Notes: generated by a model not told the origin, from the sequence alone. A stretch of 64,000 nt of DNA from Gammaproteobacteria bacterium (GCA_004173475.1 SEBU01000003.1:248001-312000); one strand, 5' to 3'; shown: positions 1 to 9,999, numbered from the stretch's first letter. Numbers and translations: made by a program.

Positions 1-1
1 C

Positions 2-418
2 GCGATTAACCCGCCCGAACAGTCCGAAGAGTGGGATTCAACCCGCGTAACAAATTCAGATGAAGACGTGGTCATTTCGCACAACTGGGACGAGCTACGC
101 CGTTTTATGTGGGACTACGTTGGCATTGTGCGCACTCACAAACGCCTTGAGCGTGCATTGCACCGTATTGAATTATTGAAAGCAGAAATTGCGGATTATT
201 ACAGTAACTATAAAATCAGCAGTGACTTAATTGAATTGCGCAATTTGGCGACAGTGGCAGAGCTAATTATTGACTCAGCTCTCGAACGAAAAGAAAGCCG
301 TGGCTTGCATTACTCTCTCGATTTTCCGAACAAATCCAACATTGCTCGCGATACAATTTTGGTTCCTACCAACTTTGCTGCACAGAATATAGTCGTCAGC
401 ATTGATGGAAACGATTAA
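2..418 (+). CDS. nadB: L-aspartate oxidase NadB, C-terminal part (5' end outside window)
   Basis: C-terminal 138 codons of the flavoenzyme that oxidises L-aspartate to iminoaspartate, the first step of bacterial NAD synthesis. The reading frame is open from base 2, so the start lies left of the window. What is visible is the helical C-terminal domain of the succinate dehydrogenase/fumarate reductase flavoprotein family, with the characteristic stretch [19 protein letters not shown] and the downstream [11 protein letters not shown] helix. The FAD-binding and catalytic domains are not in the window. A GTG inside the frame at 68 would give a shorter product but is not a plausible start, because the conserved domain begins before it. 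The neighbours (cptA, sdhE, ygfZ) match the usual pseudomonad arrangement. Confident identification. Confidence 0.93.
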   Translation, partial: AINPPEQSEEWDSTRVTNSDEDVVISHNWDELRRFMWDYVGIVRTHKRLERALHRIELLKAEIADYYSNYKISSDLIELRNLATVAELIIDSALERKESRGLHYSLDFPNKSNIARDTILVPTNFAAQNIVVSIDGND

Positions 419-433
419 CTTAAGCAAACAGAG

Positions 434-482
434 TCGCCTAAATATTCTTTTGCTGGTTGTACGCAGTTAAATATTTAGGCGA
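434..482. other. 13-bp perfect inverted repeat after nadB
   Basis: tcgcctaaatatt (434-446) is repeated inverted as aatatttaggcga (470-482) around a 23-nt loop, starting 16 bases after the nadB stop. There is no run of T on either side, so it is not a standard intrinsic terminator. It may be a transcript-end hairpin or a protein-binding palindrome. Confidence 0.5.
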
Positions 483-665
483 TATCAATTTGAAGATTTG
501 CTTCGTGCCTTTTAAATAATCCAAACGCAAATTTGTTTTGCAAATTTTTCGCGCAAGTTAACAAATTAATAGATTTTTTTGATCGCAAAAAACGAAAACT
601 TGCTGCGAATATCCCGCTGACATATTCTAGACCGCTTCGACTTCACTTTACTCAAGGAACTCAAC

Positions 666-1178
666 GTGGATCTTCATCGCCCAAAAATCGCTGCTATTTA
701 CAACACCACTTATGACTGGTTCAACAATGTGGGAGCGATTCAATATGTTGCTCACGCCATTACAAACGCGAACACTGCAATTTTATTACGCGGCGCAATT
801 CAAATTGGTGCTGGTGGCGGCCCAAGTGAGCACCCGGATCAGCAGTATTGGCTGAATCATAATTTTTCGGTCGCGATCGCTACTGCAGGTGGTTTAGGGC
901 AAATTCGACGCATCGAAATTGACTGCACACTAACACCATGCGCAGGCCAATTTAATGGCTGTCTGTATCGTGTCCCTCAATTAGTAGCGGCAGCTGGTTT
1001 TACCGGAAAACCACTACGCATTTTTTCTCACCGTAACGAAGGAATGGGTCGCGTTGGTTCACCAACAACCAAGCGTTACATCGAATGTATGTCGAACGGA
1101 AACCAACTTTCTATGACGCAGGCTATGAATGCGCATGAAGGATGGAGCTGGGCGCCATGGGCCGGCGTGTACGCTTGA
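666..1178 (+). CDS. hypothetical protein, 170 aa
   Basis: I do not recognise the family. The start is a GTG with a good ribosome site (AAGGA, 7 nt upstream). An in-frame stop at 618-620 limits any longer version, and no ATG lies between. The protein has no signal peptide or membrane segment, is rich in Asn, Gly and Trp, and has three cysteines close together (DCTLTPCAGQFNGC), which could hint at metal binding, but I cannot place it in a deaminase or hydrolase family. The C-terminus is aromatic (HEGWSWAPWAGVYA). It is a single gene between nadB and the convergent cptA, and a 10-bp hairpin follows its stop. Codon use looks similar to its neighbours, so it is probably a real gene, but its function is unknown. 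Confidence 0.6.
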   Translation: MDLHRPKIAAIYNTTYDWFNNVGAIQYVAHAITNANTAILLRGAIQIGAGGGPSEHPDQQYWLNHNFSVAIATAGGLGQIRRIEIDCTLTPCAGQFNGCLYRVPQLVAAAGFTGKPLRIFSHRNEGMGRVGSPTTKRYIECMSNGNQLSMTQAMNAHEGWSWAPWAGVYA

Positions 1179-1211
1179 TAGGCTGTTAAAACTTCCAAGT
1201 TGGATTTCAGT

Positions 1212-1234
1212 AGCAGTTAAATTCTTTAACTGCT
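1212..1234. terminator. weak bidirectional hairpin between convergent genes
   Basis: agcagttaaa (1212-1221) pairs perfectly with tttaactgct (1225-1234) across a 3-nt loop and is followed by a short T stretch on the plus strand. It overlaps the cptA stop codon and lies between two convergent genes, which fits a shared weak terminator. Confidence 0.45.
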
Positions 1235-1735
1235 TTTGCGTAGTTCTATTCGTAACCATACTCGCAAACGTCGCCAATCCTCTGGTGTCATTGAGTCGGG
1301 CAAAGCCACTATTCGGTGCTTACGCCCGCTCAGCGTCTCTTTAACAGGCAAGATAATTAATTTAGTCCACACCACTATTTCGTTGCAGGGTTCAACAGCA
1401 AGGCTCCCGGCAGATGTTTGCAAGTGCCAAACTTTTTGCGTAATACATAAATTAATGGATGGGGACTTTTTACTTTGTAGACTTTTCCTAAGTGCAGCAA
1501 TAATCATAACCAGAAAAGTTAGCCATAATAAAGGCCAATAAAAAGCAGTAAATATAAACGGGAAGATCGCGACGCTTGCGGAAAGCAGCATGAACAAATA
1601 AACAAAAACTTCCAGGCGATACAGCAGCAACGAAGGACTAAATACCACCGGCGCAAGATCGACACCGGAAGTAATTTGCTGCGGAGTTTTATGATTGAGG
1701 TTGAAGTCCGGTATTTTTTCTAACAATGTCGACAA
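1226..1735 (-). CDS. cptA: CptA/YgfX family membrane protein
   Basis: Small inner-membrane protein of the YgfX/CptA family, described in Escherichia coli as the partner of SdhE (CptB), with a proposed toxin-like effect on cytoskeletal proteins. Two close hydrophobic segments (about residues 40-80) form a transmembrane hairpin, followed by a soluble C-terminal domain with the family-typical tail [16 protein letters not shown]. It overlaps the end of sdhE in the same direction, which is the conserved arrangement. The start is uncertain: the only upstream candidates are a TTG at 1735, whose purine-rich stretch is too close to serve as a ribosome site, and internal GTG codons. The true product may be 20-25 residues shorter. 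Confidence 0.8.
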   Translation of the reverse strand: MSTLLEKIPDFNLNHKTPQQITSGVDLAPVVFSPSLLLYRLEVFVYLFMLLSASVAIFPFIFTAFYWPLLWLTFLVMIIAALRKSLQSKKSPSINLCITQKVWHLQTSAGSLAVEPCNEIVVWTKLIILPVKETLSGRKHRIVALPDSMTPEDWRRLRVWLRIELRKSS

Positions 1736-1940
1736 TCCTTTTCAATTCGTTATCTTCCGGGTCTTCACGGCGTAAAAACCAGGCAAACATGTCCTGATCT
1801 TCGCACTCCAATAATTTCCAGTAGCGCTCTTTATCTTGTTGGTTCAAACCGGGATAAATATTTTCCAAAAAAGGTAGCAGCACCAAGTCCAATTCCAACA
1901 TGCCGCGCCGGCTACCCCAAAACAAACGATTTCTTTCCAC
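1689..1940 (-). CDS. sdhE: FAD assembly factor SdhE (CptB/YgfY)
   Basis: Small helical protein (83 aa, the usual length) that promotes covalent attachment of FAD to the flavoprotein subunit of succinate dehydrogenase and fumarate reductase. The family's RGMLELD motif near residue 12, needed for flavinylation, is present, followed by [18 protein letters not shown] and the acidic loop around residue 60. It is first in a two-gene unit with cptA, overlapping it by up to 47 nt, and divergent from ygfZ. Very secure identification. Confidence 0.93.
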   Translation of the reverse strand: MERNRLFWGSRRGMLELDLVLLPFLENIYPGLNQQDKERYWKLLECEDQDMFAWFLRREDPEDNELKRIVDIVRKNTGLQPQS

Positions 1941-2142
1941 ACTAAATACCTACACCAGAACTTCAGAACTTGTGCGATTGTACCTGAAGACAAAGGCCGC
2001 TTCAGCAGCTTTCTCGACCCTCAATCGACATACTAGGAAGATAGACTTTTAATAGCTAAGGATTAGGGTATTGAGCTTCAGAAGTTTTTCATAATAATAA
2101 TGCGATACACTAACTTCTACCAACCACCCAGAGTTTTTTGTT

Positions 2143-3171
2143 ATGTCTGACTGGAACGATTTTCTCGCATCGGCTACTGCTACTGCTACTGAAATACAGG
2201 GTGCTGAAGATTTTAGCGCTGCGGAACAAACCTTCGAAAACACCTTCTTGATGCTTTTACCACAAGGAATACTAAGTATTACCGGCCCCGATGCCGCCAA
2301 GTTTTTGCAAGGTCAGGTGACTTGCGACGTACGTGAGCTAGCCGACAACAAAAGTTTGCTGGGCGCGCAATGCAATATCAAGGGCCGCATGTTGCTTTGC
2401 TTTCGTGCGTTGCAATCAAATAATGAACAAATTCTACTTCGCGTGCATCAAGGGCTCGTGTCCCATGGGCTCGCTAGCCTCGGAAAATACATTGTTTTCT
2501 CAAAAGCAAAACTCGCGGACGCCACACCTGATTACATCTGCCTGGGTATAGCTGGACCAAATGCTGCGCAAGTTGTTAAAGATGTTTTTGCAGTAGAAAT
2601 AGGAACAGACAGTGATTGGCAAGCTGCGGAAAATCACAAAATTATTCGTATCGACGAACAAAGGTTTGAATGTTGGCTTGCCGCCACAGAAGCCGAAAAA
2701 GTCTGGCAACAGCTAAAAGGTCAAACTACCTGTACACATCACAACCTGTGGACGCTGCTAAATATTCGCGCGGGTGTAGGCGACATAACGCCCGAAACTT
2801 ACGAGACTTTTACGCCGCAGGCGATAAACTTCCAGCTTATTAATGGCATTAATTTTCGTAAGGGTTGTTACACAGGTCAGGAAATTGTTGCGCGTTTACA
2901 CTATCGCGGCACGTTAAAGCGCCATATGTATCGTTTTGAATTTTCAAAAAATAACGCACCCTTACCACTGCCAGGCACATCGCTTCTTAATGCAGACGGT
3001 AAAGTCGTGGGCGAGGTGATTTTGGCTGCGAGTAAGAATACGTCTTCGGGTGAACTGCTTGCCAGTGTCGTGGATGATGAACGCGTCGCGATTTATCTCG
3101 CAAATAACCCAGAAAAACTCAGCCTCCTATCGCTACCCTATGCTATACCTACTCCAAATGAGGCGGATTAA
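2143..3171 (+). CDS. ygfZ: YgfZ-like folate-binding iron-sulfur cluster protein
   Basis: Tetrahydrofolate-dependent protein of the GcvT fold that supports assembly or repair of certain Fe-S enzymes, such as MiaB. The family signature KGCYTGQEIVAR, with its essential cysteine, is intact near residue 245, and the N-terminal half has the expected LQGQVTCDV motif. Length (342 aa) is normal. The N-terminus contains three GCT-ACT repeats encoding Ala-Thr. It stands alone, divergent from sdhE, and precedes the HDOD gene, the same order as in Pseudomonas. Confidence 0.92.
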   Translation: MSDWNDFLASATATATEIQGAEDFSAAEQTFENTFLMLLPQGILSITGPDAAKFLQGQVTCDVRELADNKSLLGAQCNIKGRMLLCFRALQSNNEQILLRVHQGLVSHGLASLGKYIVFSKAKLADATPDYICLGIAGPNAAQVVKDVFAVEIGTDSDWQAAENHKIIRIDEQRFECWLAATEAEKVWQQLKGQTTCTHHNLWTLLNIRAGVGDITPETYETFTPQAINFQLINGINFRKGCYTGQEIVARLHYRGTLKRHMYRFEFSKNNAPLPLPGTSLLNADGKVVGEVILAASKNTSSGELLASVVDDERVAIYLANNPEKLSLLSLPYAIPTPNEAD

Positions 3172-3271
3172 TCCGCCCTTCAAAACACTGACGCTCGAAC
3201 GCATACGCACGTCGAAAAATCACAGTGTGTTGTTTTGATCAAAATCATAATCCAAATAGAGCAGGTAGCTT

Positions 3272-4111
3272 ATGAGTCAAATTGCCGAGCGTGTACGCAG
3301 CGATATTATTAACGCCATCAAAACTGACCAGCTAGTTTTACCCACCTTGCCAGAAGTAGCCCTGAAAGTTCGTGAAGTTGCCGACGATCCAAATGCCGAT
3401 ATCGACAAACTCGTTGGTGTTATTGGGGGTGATGCTGCGCTGAGTGCACGGATTATTCGTGTTGCGAACAGTCCTTTACTACGCGCCTCACGCGCGATAG
3501 AAGATTTAAAGACCGCACTTATGCGCCTGGGGATTTCATACACATGCAATATAGCGACGGGTTTAGCGATGGAACAAATGTTCCAGGCAACATCGGATTT
3601 GGTAGATATGCGCATGCGCGAAGTTTGGAGTCGTTCCAGTGAGGTCGCGGGCATCAGCCATGTTTTGTGCAGACACTACACAAAAAAATTGCGGCCAGAC
3701 CAAGCTACTCTCGCCGGGCTCGTCCATAAAATTGGTGTATTACCGGTGCTGACTTACGCCGAGGATCATCCCTTTTTACTTAACGACAGTCTGACGTTGG
3801 ACAAAGTCATTGATGAATTAAACGCGCCACTGGGCGACATGATTTTACGCGCGTGGGGCTTTCCGGAGGAGCTTGCACACATCCCGTCACAACACATAGA
3901 TTTTCAACGCAAGGTTCCCAAGGCGGATTATGCCGATGTAGTGACTGTTGCCATGCTGCAAAGCTATGCCGGCTCAAACTCACCGCTCGCTCAAATTGAT
4001 TGCTCCAACGTTACTGCTTTTGAGCGCTTGGGGCTTGATCCGGACATTCAATTCTCCGAATCGGAAGATTTATCGGCGGACATGGAAGCTGCAATGTCTC
4101 TGCTGCTTTAA
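3272..4111 (+). CDS. HDOD domain protein
   Basis: Cytoplasmic signalling protein consisting almost entirely of one HDOD domain (HD-related output domain, about residues 15-215). The opening motif LPTLPEVALKVREVADDPNAD and the core helix LVGVIGGDAALSARIIRVANSP are typical. The metal-binding His-Asp pair of true HD phosphohydrolases is not conserved, as is normal for HDOD, so it probably acts as a protein-interaction module rather than an enzyme. It follows ygfZ by 100 bases with its own ribosome site (GAGCAGG). An FNR-like sequence lies just upstream but is too close to the start for ordinary activation. Family is secure, role unknown. Confidence 0.85.
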   Translation: MSQIAERVRSDIINAIKTDQLVLPTLPEVALKVREVADDPNADIDKLVGVIGGDAALSARIIRVANSPLLRASRAIEDLKTALMRLGISYTCNIATGLAMEQMFQATSDLVDMRMREVWSRSSEVAGISHVLCRHYTKKLRPDQATLAGLVHKIGVLPVLTYAEDHPFLLNDSLTLDKVIDELNAPLGDMILRAWGFPEELAHIPSQHIDFQRKVPKADYADVVTVAMLQSYAGSNSPLAQIDCSNVTAFERLGLDPDIQFSESEDLSADMEAAMSLLL

Positions 4112-4150
4112 AGAATTGAAAATTTTTTAACCGCTCACATCTCGCCGGTT

Positions 4151-4205
4151 ACTCTGAGCCGATCGAAACGCCGGTACAAACCCTTCGACAAGCTCAGGAT
4201 GAACG
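4151..4205. repeat. REP-like imperfect palindrome
   Basis: The right arm cttcgacaagctcaggat (4183-4200) pairs imperfectly with actctgagccgatcgaaa on the left (4151-4168). The core resembles a short interspersed sequence that recurs between genes in many proteobacteria. It sits between the convergent HDOD and ung genes. Only one copy is visible in this window. Confidence 0.45.
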
Positions 4206-4219
4206 GGGTTAGATATTAA

Positions 4220-4942
4220 TTAAACATTTTGCGGTAAACGCCAATCAATCGGTGTTTGCCCTTGCTCCTCTAAATATTGATTGGCTTTGGAAAAATGTCC
4301 ACAACCTATAAAACCGCGATGTGCGGATAAAGGAGATGGATGCGGCGCGCGTAAGATCAAATGCTTGCGTCCATCAATAAATTGCCCTTTTTTCTGCGCA
4401 TAACTTCCCCACAAAAAAAACACCACATGCTCGCATTCCTGATTAACAACTTGAATTGCGCGATCCGTAAATTGTTCCCACCCCTGCCCTTGGTGCGAAC
4501 CTGCTCGTGCTTGCTCCACCGTTAAAGTTGCATTGAGCAAAAATACACCTTGATTTGCCCAGGTCTGTAGAAAACCGTGGGCGGGAATGGGGATATGCAA
4601 ATCGCGGTGAATTTCCTTGTAAATATTTTGCAGTGAAGGTGGCGTTGGAATTCCAGGCTGAACCGAAAAACATAGCCCATGCGCCTGGTGCGGACCGTGG
4701 TACGGGTCTTGCCCCAAAATAACCACTTTCACTTCATCAAGCGGAGTGCTATTAAATGCATTAAAAATATTTTTGGATTCCGGATAGATAATTTTACCCG
4801 CTTGCTTCTGCTCCAATAAAAATTTCTTGAGATGCTTCATATAAGGCAACTCAAATTCCGGTGCCAAATGCGCCAGCCAGCTTGGGTGTAAATCGATAGC
4901 TTTTTTAGATGTCATGAGAAAAAGTGTGCCCGGCAAATGCAT
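4220..4942 (-). CDS. ung: uracil-DNA glycosylase
   Basis: Family 1 uracil-DNA glycosylase, which removes uracil from DNA as the first step of base excision repair. The water-activating motif GQDPYHG and the uracil/DNA-binding motif [11 protein letters not shown] are intact, and the region between ([20 protein letters not shown]) is typical. I chose the ATG at 4942 because a GGAG stands 7 nt before it. Homologues suggest the ATG at 4915 (starting MTSKKAID), which lacks a clear ribosome site; the extra nine residues may not be used. Monocistronic and convergent with the HDOD gene. Confidence 0.95.
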   Translation of the reverse strand: MHLPGTLFLMTSKKAIDLHPSWLAHLAPEFELPYMKHLKKFLLEQKQAGKIIYPESKNIFNAFNSTPLDEVKVVILGQDPYHGPHQAHGLCFSVQPGIPTPPSLQNIYKEIHRDLHIPIPAHGFLQTWANQGVFLLNATLTVEQARAGSHQGQGWEQFTDRAIQVVNQECEHVVFFLWGSYAQKKGQFIDGRKHLILRAPHPSPLSAHRGFIGCGHFSKANQYLEEQGQTPIDWRLPQNV

Positions 4943-5110
4943 TGAAAGTCTCCGCAATTTACCACTTAACACTTAAAACGCAAATTCGTTTGCGGTTTAC
5001 CTACTATCCCGGCACCGCTGTGATCGGACCTAAAAAGGTACGTTTAACGGAACATTGTTCGCATCATCTGGCGTTTCGCGCCGGATAATTTTCGTAATAG
5101 CGAAAAATAA

Positions 5111-5137
5111 AAAACCCGATATCGCTATCGGGTTTTT
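5111..5137 (-). terminator. intrinsic terminator of the peroxiredoxin gene
   Basis: aacccgata (stem) - tcgc - tatcgggtt forms a compact hairpin. On the minus strand it is followed by TTTTTTATTTTT, 24 bases after the peroxiredoxin stop codon. Confidence 0.85.
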
Positions 5138-5160
5138 AAATTCTAATTCAACAGTTTGAA

Positions 5161-5763
5161 TTAAAGTTTATCGCCGTGCTCAGCCAAGTATTTAGCAACG
5201 CCTGCTGGCGAAGCGTCCATACCTGCATCACCTTCTTTCCAACCTGCAGGGCAAACTTCGCCATGTTGTTCGTGGAAAATCAAAGCATCAACAGTACGAA
5301 GAGTATCATCAATGTTACGACCGATTGGTAAATCGTTAACGATTTGCGAACGTACTACGCCCGCCTCATCAATCACGAAAGTACCGCGGAATGCAACGCC
5401 GTCTGGAGACTCAACATCGTAAGCTTTTGCAATTGAGTGAGTAATGTCTGCAACCAATGTGTAACGGACTGGACCAATACCACCAGCGTTAACTGGTGTG
5501 TTACGCCACGCGTTGTGAGTGAATTGTGAATCTATAGAAACACCAATTACTTCTACATTGCGCTTTTTAAATTCTTCAACACGGTGATCAAATGCAAGCA
5601 ACTCTGAAGGACATACAAAGGTGAAGTCCAATGGGTAGAAAAACACGACAGCTTTTTTACCTTTGGTAGCAGATGAGAAAGAATAACCATCTACAATTTC
5701 ACCATTCGCCAATACGGCAGATGCAATAAAATCCGGTGCTTGCTTACCAACTAATACGCCCAT
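5161..5763 (-). CDS. 2-Cys peroxiredoxin (AhpC/Prx1 type)
   Basis: Thiol peroxidase that reduces hydrogen peroxide, organic hydroperoxides and peroxynitrite in the cytoplasm. The peroxidatic cysteine lies in FTFVCPSEL (Cys51) and the resolving cysteine in EVCPAGW (Cys171), so it is a typical 2-Cys enzyme. Length is 200 aa. The ATG at 5763 is preceded by AGGAG at 7 nt, which decides the start over an upstream ATG. No ahpF-type reductase gene lies next to it, so thioredoxin or a reductase encoded elsewhere must recycle it. An OxyR-like half-site stands upstream. It ends at a strong terminator. Confidence 0.93.
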   Translation of the reverse strand: MGVLVGKQAPDFIASAVLANGEIVDGYSFSSATKGKKAVVFFYPLDFTFVCPSELLAFDHRVEEFKKRNVEVIGVSIDSQFTHNAWRNTPVNAGGIGPVRYTLVADITHSIAKAYDVESPDGVAFRGTFVIDEAGVVRSQIVNDLPIGRNIDDTLRTVDALIFHEQHGEVCPAGWKEGDAGMDASPAGVAKYLAEHGDKL

Positions 5764-5867
5764 TTCGTTTCTCCTGTTCATTCAACAATTAACTTAAGGT
5801 GACGATTACAGCCAAGACTGACACAACTGACTTAACGATGTGAAATTTGATCGTCTTGGATTTATCG

Positions 5868-5882
5868 ATAGTGCGGAGCTAT
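5868..5882. promoter_or_regulatory. possible OxyR half-site
   Basis: ATAG-N7-CTAT, about 105 bases upstream of the peroxiredoxin start, matches one dyad of the OxyR consensus (ATAG-N7-CTAT repeated with a 7-bp gap). The second dyad is not evident on either side, so the match is only suggestive. Confidence 0.3.
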
Positions 5883-6041
5883 CATACACACGCAGTTTGT
5901 TATGTCCTATTGATTTTTTATATGGCAACTTCAGGGCTATAGCTATAGGACGCGAGATGATGATTTACATGAATAGCTCGGTAAAAATTAATAGTCTGCT
6001 ACATTTATTGGGTCATCACATAAAATCGGGGACATTGCATT

Positions 6042-6938
6042 TTGAATAAATCAATTCCTGTTCAATTAGTAATCATCCTCTTGTCAAACCTCATGGCCGC
6101 AACCTGTGTGTTTGCGCAAACTGTTTTTACACATCAACTCCCTGAAGCCTACGTACAAGCGTCTCCTAATTTTGAAGTCTCTGCATTCAAACTCGCGCTG
6201 GATAAGACTGTCGCTGAATATGGCGCTTATGAAATCCGAACAGCACCGCAAACAAATGTAAATCGAATTGTTCAAAGCATTAAAACCAACGCATATCCCA
6301 ATTATTTTGCAAGCCTTGGTTACAACGAAGGCTATAAAAGCACGAAAGAAATGGATTACGTTCCTTTCCCGGTGGACCTTGGGGTACTAAGTTATAGAAC
6401 CTGTTTTGCGCCCAAATCTATGATGGATAAGTTAGCGAAAGTGAATTCGCTCGATGATCTGCGCCAATTTTCGATGGGGCTTGGTCGGGATTGGGTGGAC
6501 GTTGCAATATTGCGCAGCAATGGCTTTACCGTTATGGAAGTCGCGCAATACTCGGCGCTATTCAAAATGACAGCAGCACACAGGTTTGATTTGTTTTGTC
6601 GTGGCGTAAATGAAATAAAAGATGAATATGATCACTTCGGTTCCATCAAAGGTTTGGGTTACGACTTACACCTGCTTATTTATTACCCAATGCCAATTTT
6701 GTTCTATACCAACCCAAGTAATAAGGAAGCAAATGCGCGAGTCACTAAAGGCTTGCAAATGGCTTTTGCGGATGGCTCCCTCATAGCACTCTGGAGAGAG
6801 CAGCACCAGGCAAGCGTGGATTTCGCGCGCCTGAAAAAACGTAAAGTGTTCCGTTTGGAAAACCCCCTCGTCAAATCCATAGACTTCGATTACACCAAAT
6901 ATTTTTACAAATTGGATACGGACTACCCTACACGGTAA
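6042..6938 (+). CDS. periplasmic substrate-binding-like protein
   Basis: Secreted protein of 298 aa with a signal peptide (hydrophobic core about residues 7-24, cleavage near VFAQ-T). The remainder resembles the solute-binding domain family 3 of amino-acid ABC transporters, as seen in many orphan periplasmic proteins of gammaproteobacteria. It is standalone, with no ABC permease or ATPase nearby, so it may be a sensor or scavenger rather than a transporter subunit. The start is TTG, with GGGGA about 9 nt upstream; an ATG further in would destroy the signal peptide. Ligand cannot be predicted. Confidence 0.65.
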   Translation: MNKSIPVQLVIILLSNLMAATCVFAQTVFTHQLPEAYVQASPNFEVSAFKLALDKTVAEYGAYEIRTAPQTNVNRIVQSIKTNAYPNYFASLGYNEGYKSTKEMDYVPFPVDLGVLSYRTCFAPKSMMDKLAKVNSLDDLRQFSMGLGRDWVDVAILRSNGFTVMEVAQYSALFKMTAAHRFDLFCRGVNEIKDEYDHFGSIKGLGYDLHLLIYYPMPILFYTNPSNKEANARVTKGLQMAFADGSLIALWREQHQASVDFARLKKRKVFRLENPLVKSIDFDYTKYFYKLDTDYPTR

Positions 6939-7078
6939 ATCGGGTAAATAGCCCGTCGCCAATTGCCCATGCTGTCTCAAAATTGGTACCATAGCGACCT
7001 TTTTAGACGAGCCGAATCCCAAGGGGTTTTGGCCGCTTGCCCCGCCTTCCTCATAATTTCCATTTACAGAGAACACCT

Positions 7079-9970
7079 ATGTCAGTTGATTTGCGTTCGG
7101 CTTCCCTCAACCTTTTGGCTTACAACGATGAGTTTGTTGCTCGCCATATAGGACCTAATGCGCAGCAGACCGCAGAGATGCTAGCTGCGCTCGGCGTGAA
7201 TTCAATTAAAGAGCTGATCGACAAAACCGTACCAGACAACATACGTCTAAAAAGCGAACTCAACCTTGGTGCCGCAGTAAGCGAGGCCAACGCATTAACG
7301 CAACTCAAAGCGATTGCCAGCCAAAACAAAGTTTTTAAGAGCTACATCGGCATGGGTTATCACGACACCCTTGTTCCGCTCGTGGTGTTACGCAATGTAT
7401 TGGAAAACCCAGGTTGGTATACCGCTTACACACCTTATCAACCGGAAATTGCCCAGGGTCGTCTGGAAGCTCTGCTCAACTATCAACAGATGATCATCGA
7501 CCTCACCGGCATGGAAATGGCGAATGCCTCTGTGTTGGATGAAGGCACGGCCGCCGCCGAAGCTATGGCAATGTGCAAACGCCAAAACAAAAAGAGTAAA
7601 TCCGATGTATTTTTTGTCGATGCAGATACACATCCACAAACTATTGCAGTAGTAAAAACTCGCGCGGAACATTTCGGTTTTGAAATAGAAATTTCCGCTG
7701 CCGATGAAGTTGTGAATGGCGATTATTTCGGTGCACTTTTGCAATATCCTGGTTCAACCGGCGCAGTGCGCGATCTAACATCATTGATCGACGTTGCTCA
7801 TAAAAATAATGCACTGGTAACTGTGGCAACAGATCCAATGGCGTTGTTGTTGATTAAATCTCCAGGAGCAATGGGCGCAGATGTTGTAGTAGGAACAAGC
7901 CAACGTTTCGGCGTGCCCATGGGTTTTGGTGGCCCGCACGCAGGTTTCTTCGCATTCCGCGATGCATATAAACGCTCTGCTCCAGGCCGTATTATTGGTG
8001 TGTCAATTGATTTGCGCGGCAAGCAAGCATTACGTATGGCAATGCAAACCCGTGAACAACATATTCGCCGTGAAAAAGCCAACTCCAACATTTGTACATC
8101 GCAAGTATTGCTAGCGGTGATGAGTGTGTTCTATGCGATCTATCATGGTCCCGACGGCTTAAAACGTATCGCTAATCGCATTCACCGCTTAACATCCATT
8201 GCGGCAACAGCGCTGCAACAAAAAGGCTTTGCGCTCACGAGCAATAATTTCTTTGACACAATCAATGTACAAGTGGGCGAAAAACAAAACGAAATTTATC
8301 AAGCTGCGCTCAATGCAGAAATTAATCTGCGTTTAGTTGGCAATGGTGCAATTTGTATTAGCTTCAACGAAACCACAAGCATTGATGATGTAGCACAATT
8401 GCTCAGCGTGTTCGGCGTAACCGATGTGGATCTCGCGAGCATTGACGATGTACTTTCTGTCACCAACAAAGCAATTCCGACTGAATTATTGCGCAGCGAT
8501 GCGGTATTAACGCATCCAATATTTAATAGTTTCCACAGCGAAACTGAAATGCTGCGTTATTTAAAGCGCTTGGAATCGAAAGACATTGCGCTCAACAACG
8601 CGATGATTCCGCTCGGCTCTTGCACTATGAAATTAAATGCGACGGCGGAAATGGTTCCAGTAACCTGGCCAGAATTTGGCAAATTGCATCCCTTTGCGCC
8701 TATCGATCAAGCGAAAGGCTACAGCCAATTGTTTGAAGAATTACAAGACATGTTAAAAGCATGCACCGGTTATGACGCAATTAGTTTGCAACCTAACGCA
8801 GGTTCACAAGGCGAATATGCTGGCCTCGTCGCCATTAAAAAATATTTTGAAAGTAAAGGCGAGCACCGCGATATTTGTTTAATTCCATCATCGGCACACG
8901 GAACAAATCCCGCGTCCGCACAAATGGTAAGTTATAAAGTTGTGGTGGTCGCCTGTGATAACAACGGCAACGTTGACCTCCACGATCTTGCAGAAAAAAT
9001 TGCAACGCACGGCGAACAAATCGCCTGCATTATGGTGACCTATCCCTCCACCCATGGCGTGTTTGAAGAAGGCATTATCCAATTATGCGATATGGTTCAT
9101 GCAGTCGGCGCGCAAGTGTATATCGACGGCGCCAACATGAATGCACTCGTTGGTGTCGCAGCACCGGGGAAATTTGGTGGCGATGTTTCGCATTTAAATT
9201 TGCACAAAACATTTTGTATTCCTCACGGCGGCGGCGGTCCCGGTATGGGCCCCATAGGTGTTGGAAAACATTTGGCTCCATTCCTGGCCGGCCACAATGT
9301 TCAATCTGTTCCAGGCACTGATCCCGCAAACGGAACCATTTCTGCAGCGCCCTGGGGATCGGCAAGCATTCTTCCGATCAGTTGGATGTATATCAAGATG
9401 ATGGGTGCAGTAGGTATGCGCCAAGCAACTGAGTACGCAATGTTAAATGCAAACTACGTTGCGAAAAAACTCGAAGACGCTTACCCGATTTTATACAAAG
9501 GCACCAATGGATTTGTTGCTCACGAATGTTTGTTGGATTTGCGTCCGTTAAAAGAAGCGAGTGGTATTAGCGAAGAAGATATCGCAAAACGTTTGATGGA
9601 TTTTGGTTTCCATGCTCCCACCATGTCATTCCCGGTTGCTGGAACATTAATGATCGAACCCACCGAGTCAGAATCAAAAGTGGAACTCGATAAATTCATC
9701 GAAGCCATGCTGATTATTCGTAAGGAAATTTCGCAAGTCATCAGCGGAGAAATTACTGCTGAAGCAAGCGCGCTGCATAACGCACCGCACACACAAGATG
9801 ACGTGCTCGAAGAAAATTGGACTCGTGTTTACTCACGCGAGGTAGCAAGCCGCCCTGCTCTTTGGTTGAAAAACCATAAAGTATGGCCAAGCGTTAATCG
9901 CATCGACAATGTTTACGGCGATAGAAATTTAGTGTGTTCTTGTCCGAGCATTGAGAATTACGTGGAATAG
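7079..9970 (+). CDS. gcvP: glycine dehydrogenase (decarboxylating), P-protein
   Basis: Pyridoxal-phosphate subunit of the glycine cleavage system. It decarboxylates glycine and passes the aminomethyl group to the lipoyl H-protein. It is the single-chain form (963 aa), with two homologous halves. The PLP lysine is in NLHKTFC (Lys710), followed by the glycine-rich loop [10 protein letters not shown]. The N-terminus FVARHIGPN is family-typical. The ATG at 7079, with AGAGAA upstream, is preferred to an upstream in-frame ATG at 7037. The gene is alone here: gcvT and gcvH are not adjacent. I looked for a glycine riboswitch in 6939-7078 and saw none. It ends in a very strong terminator. Confidence 0.96.
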   Translation: MSVDLRSASLNLLAYNDEFVARHIGPNAQQTAEMLAALGVNSIKELIDKTVPDNIRLKSELNLGAAVSEANALTQLKAIASQNKVFKSYIGMGYHDTLVPLVVLRNVLENPGWYTAYTPYQPEIAQGRLEALLNYQQMIIDLTGMEMANASVLDEGTAAAEAMAMCKRQNKKSKSDVFFVDADTHPQTIAVVKTRAEHFGFEIEISAADEVVNGDYFGALLQYPGSTGAVRDLTSLIDVAHKNNALVTVATDPMALLLIKSPGAMGADVVVGTSQRFGVPMGFGGPHAGFFAFRDAYKRSAPGRIIGVSIDLRGKQALRMAMQTREQHIRREKANSNICTSQVLLAVMSVFYAIYHGPDGLKRIANRIHRLTSIAATALQQKGFALTSNNFFDTINVQVGEKQNEIYQAALNAEINLRLVGNGAICISFNETTSIDDVAQLLSVFGVTDVDLASIDDVLSVTNKAIPTELLRSDAVLTHPIFNSFHSETEMLRYLKRLESKDIALNNAMIPLGSCTMKLNATAEMVPVTWPEFGKLHPFAPIDQAKGYSQLFEELQDMLKACTGYDAISLQPNAGSQGEYAGLVAIKKYFESKGEHRDICLIPSSAHGTNPASAQMVSYKVVVVACDNNGNVDLHDLAEKIATHGEQIACIMVTYPSTHGVFEEGIIQLCDMVHAVGAQVYIDGANMNALVGVAAPGKFGGDVSHLNLHKTFCIPHGGGGPGMGPIGVGKHLAPFLAGHNVQSVPGTDPANGTISAAPWGSASILPISWMYIKMMGAVGMRQATEYAMLNANYVAKKLEDAYPILYKGTNGFVAHECLLDLRPLKEASGISEEDIAKRLMDFGFHAPTMSFPVAGTLMIEPTESESKVELDKFIEAMLIIRKEISQVISGEITAEASALHNAPHTQDDVLEENWTRVYSREVASRPALWLKNHKVWPSVNRIDNVYGDRNLVCSCPSIENYVE

Positions 9971-9999
9971 TTTTGCAGCAGAAAATAAAAAAAATCTCA

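Noticed and set aside
3235-3248. FNR/Anr-like box TTGAT-N4-ATCAT upstream of the HDOD gene
   Set aside because: Nine of ten positions match, but it lies only 24 bases from the start codon, too close for ordinary activation at -41.5.
5840-6049. 69-codon frame before the periplasmic binding protein gene
   Set aside because: No ribosome site, lies in the divergent promoter region, and overlaps the better-supported gene start.
6939-7078. Possible glycine riboswitch ahead of gcvP
   Set aside because: I found neither the conserved core sequences nor a convincing tandem-aptamer pairing pattern.
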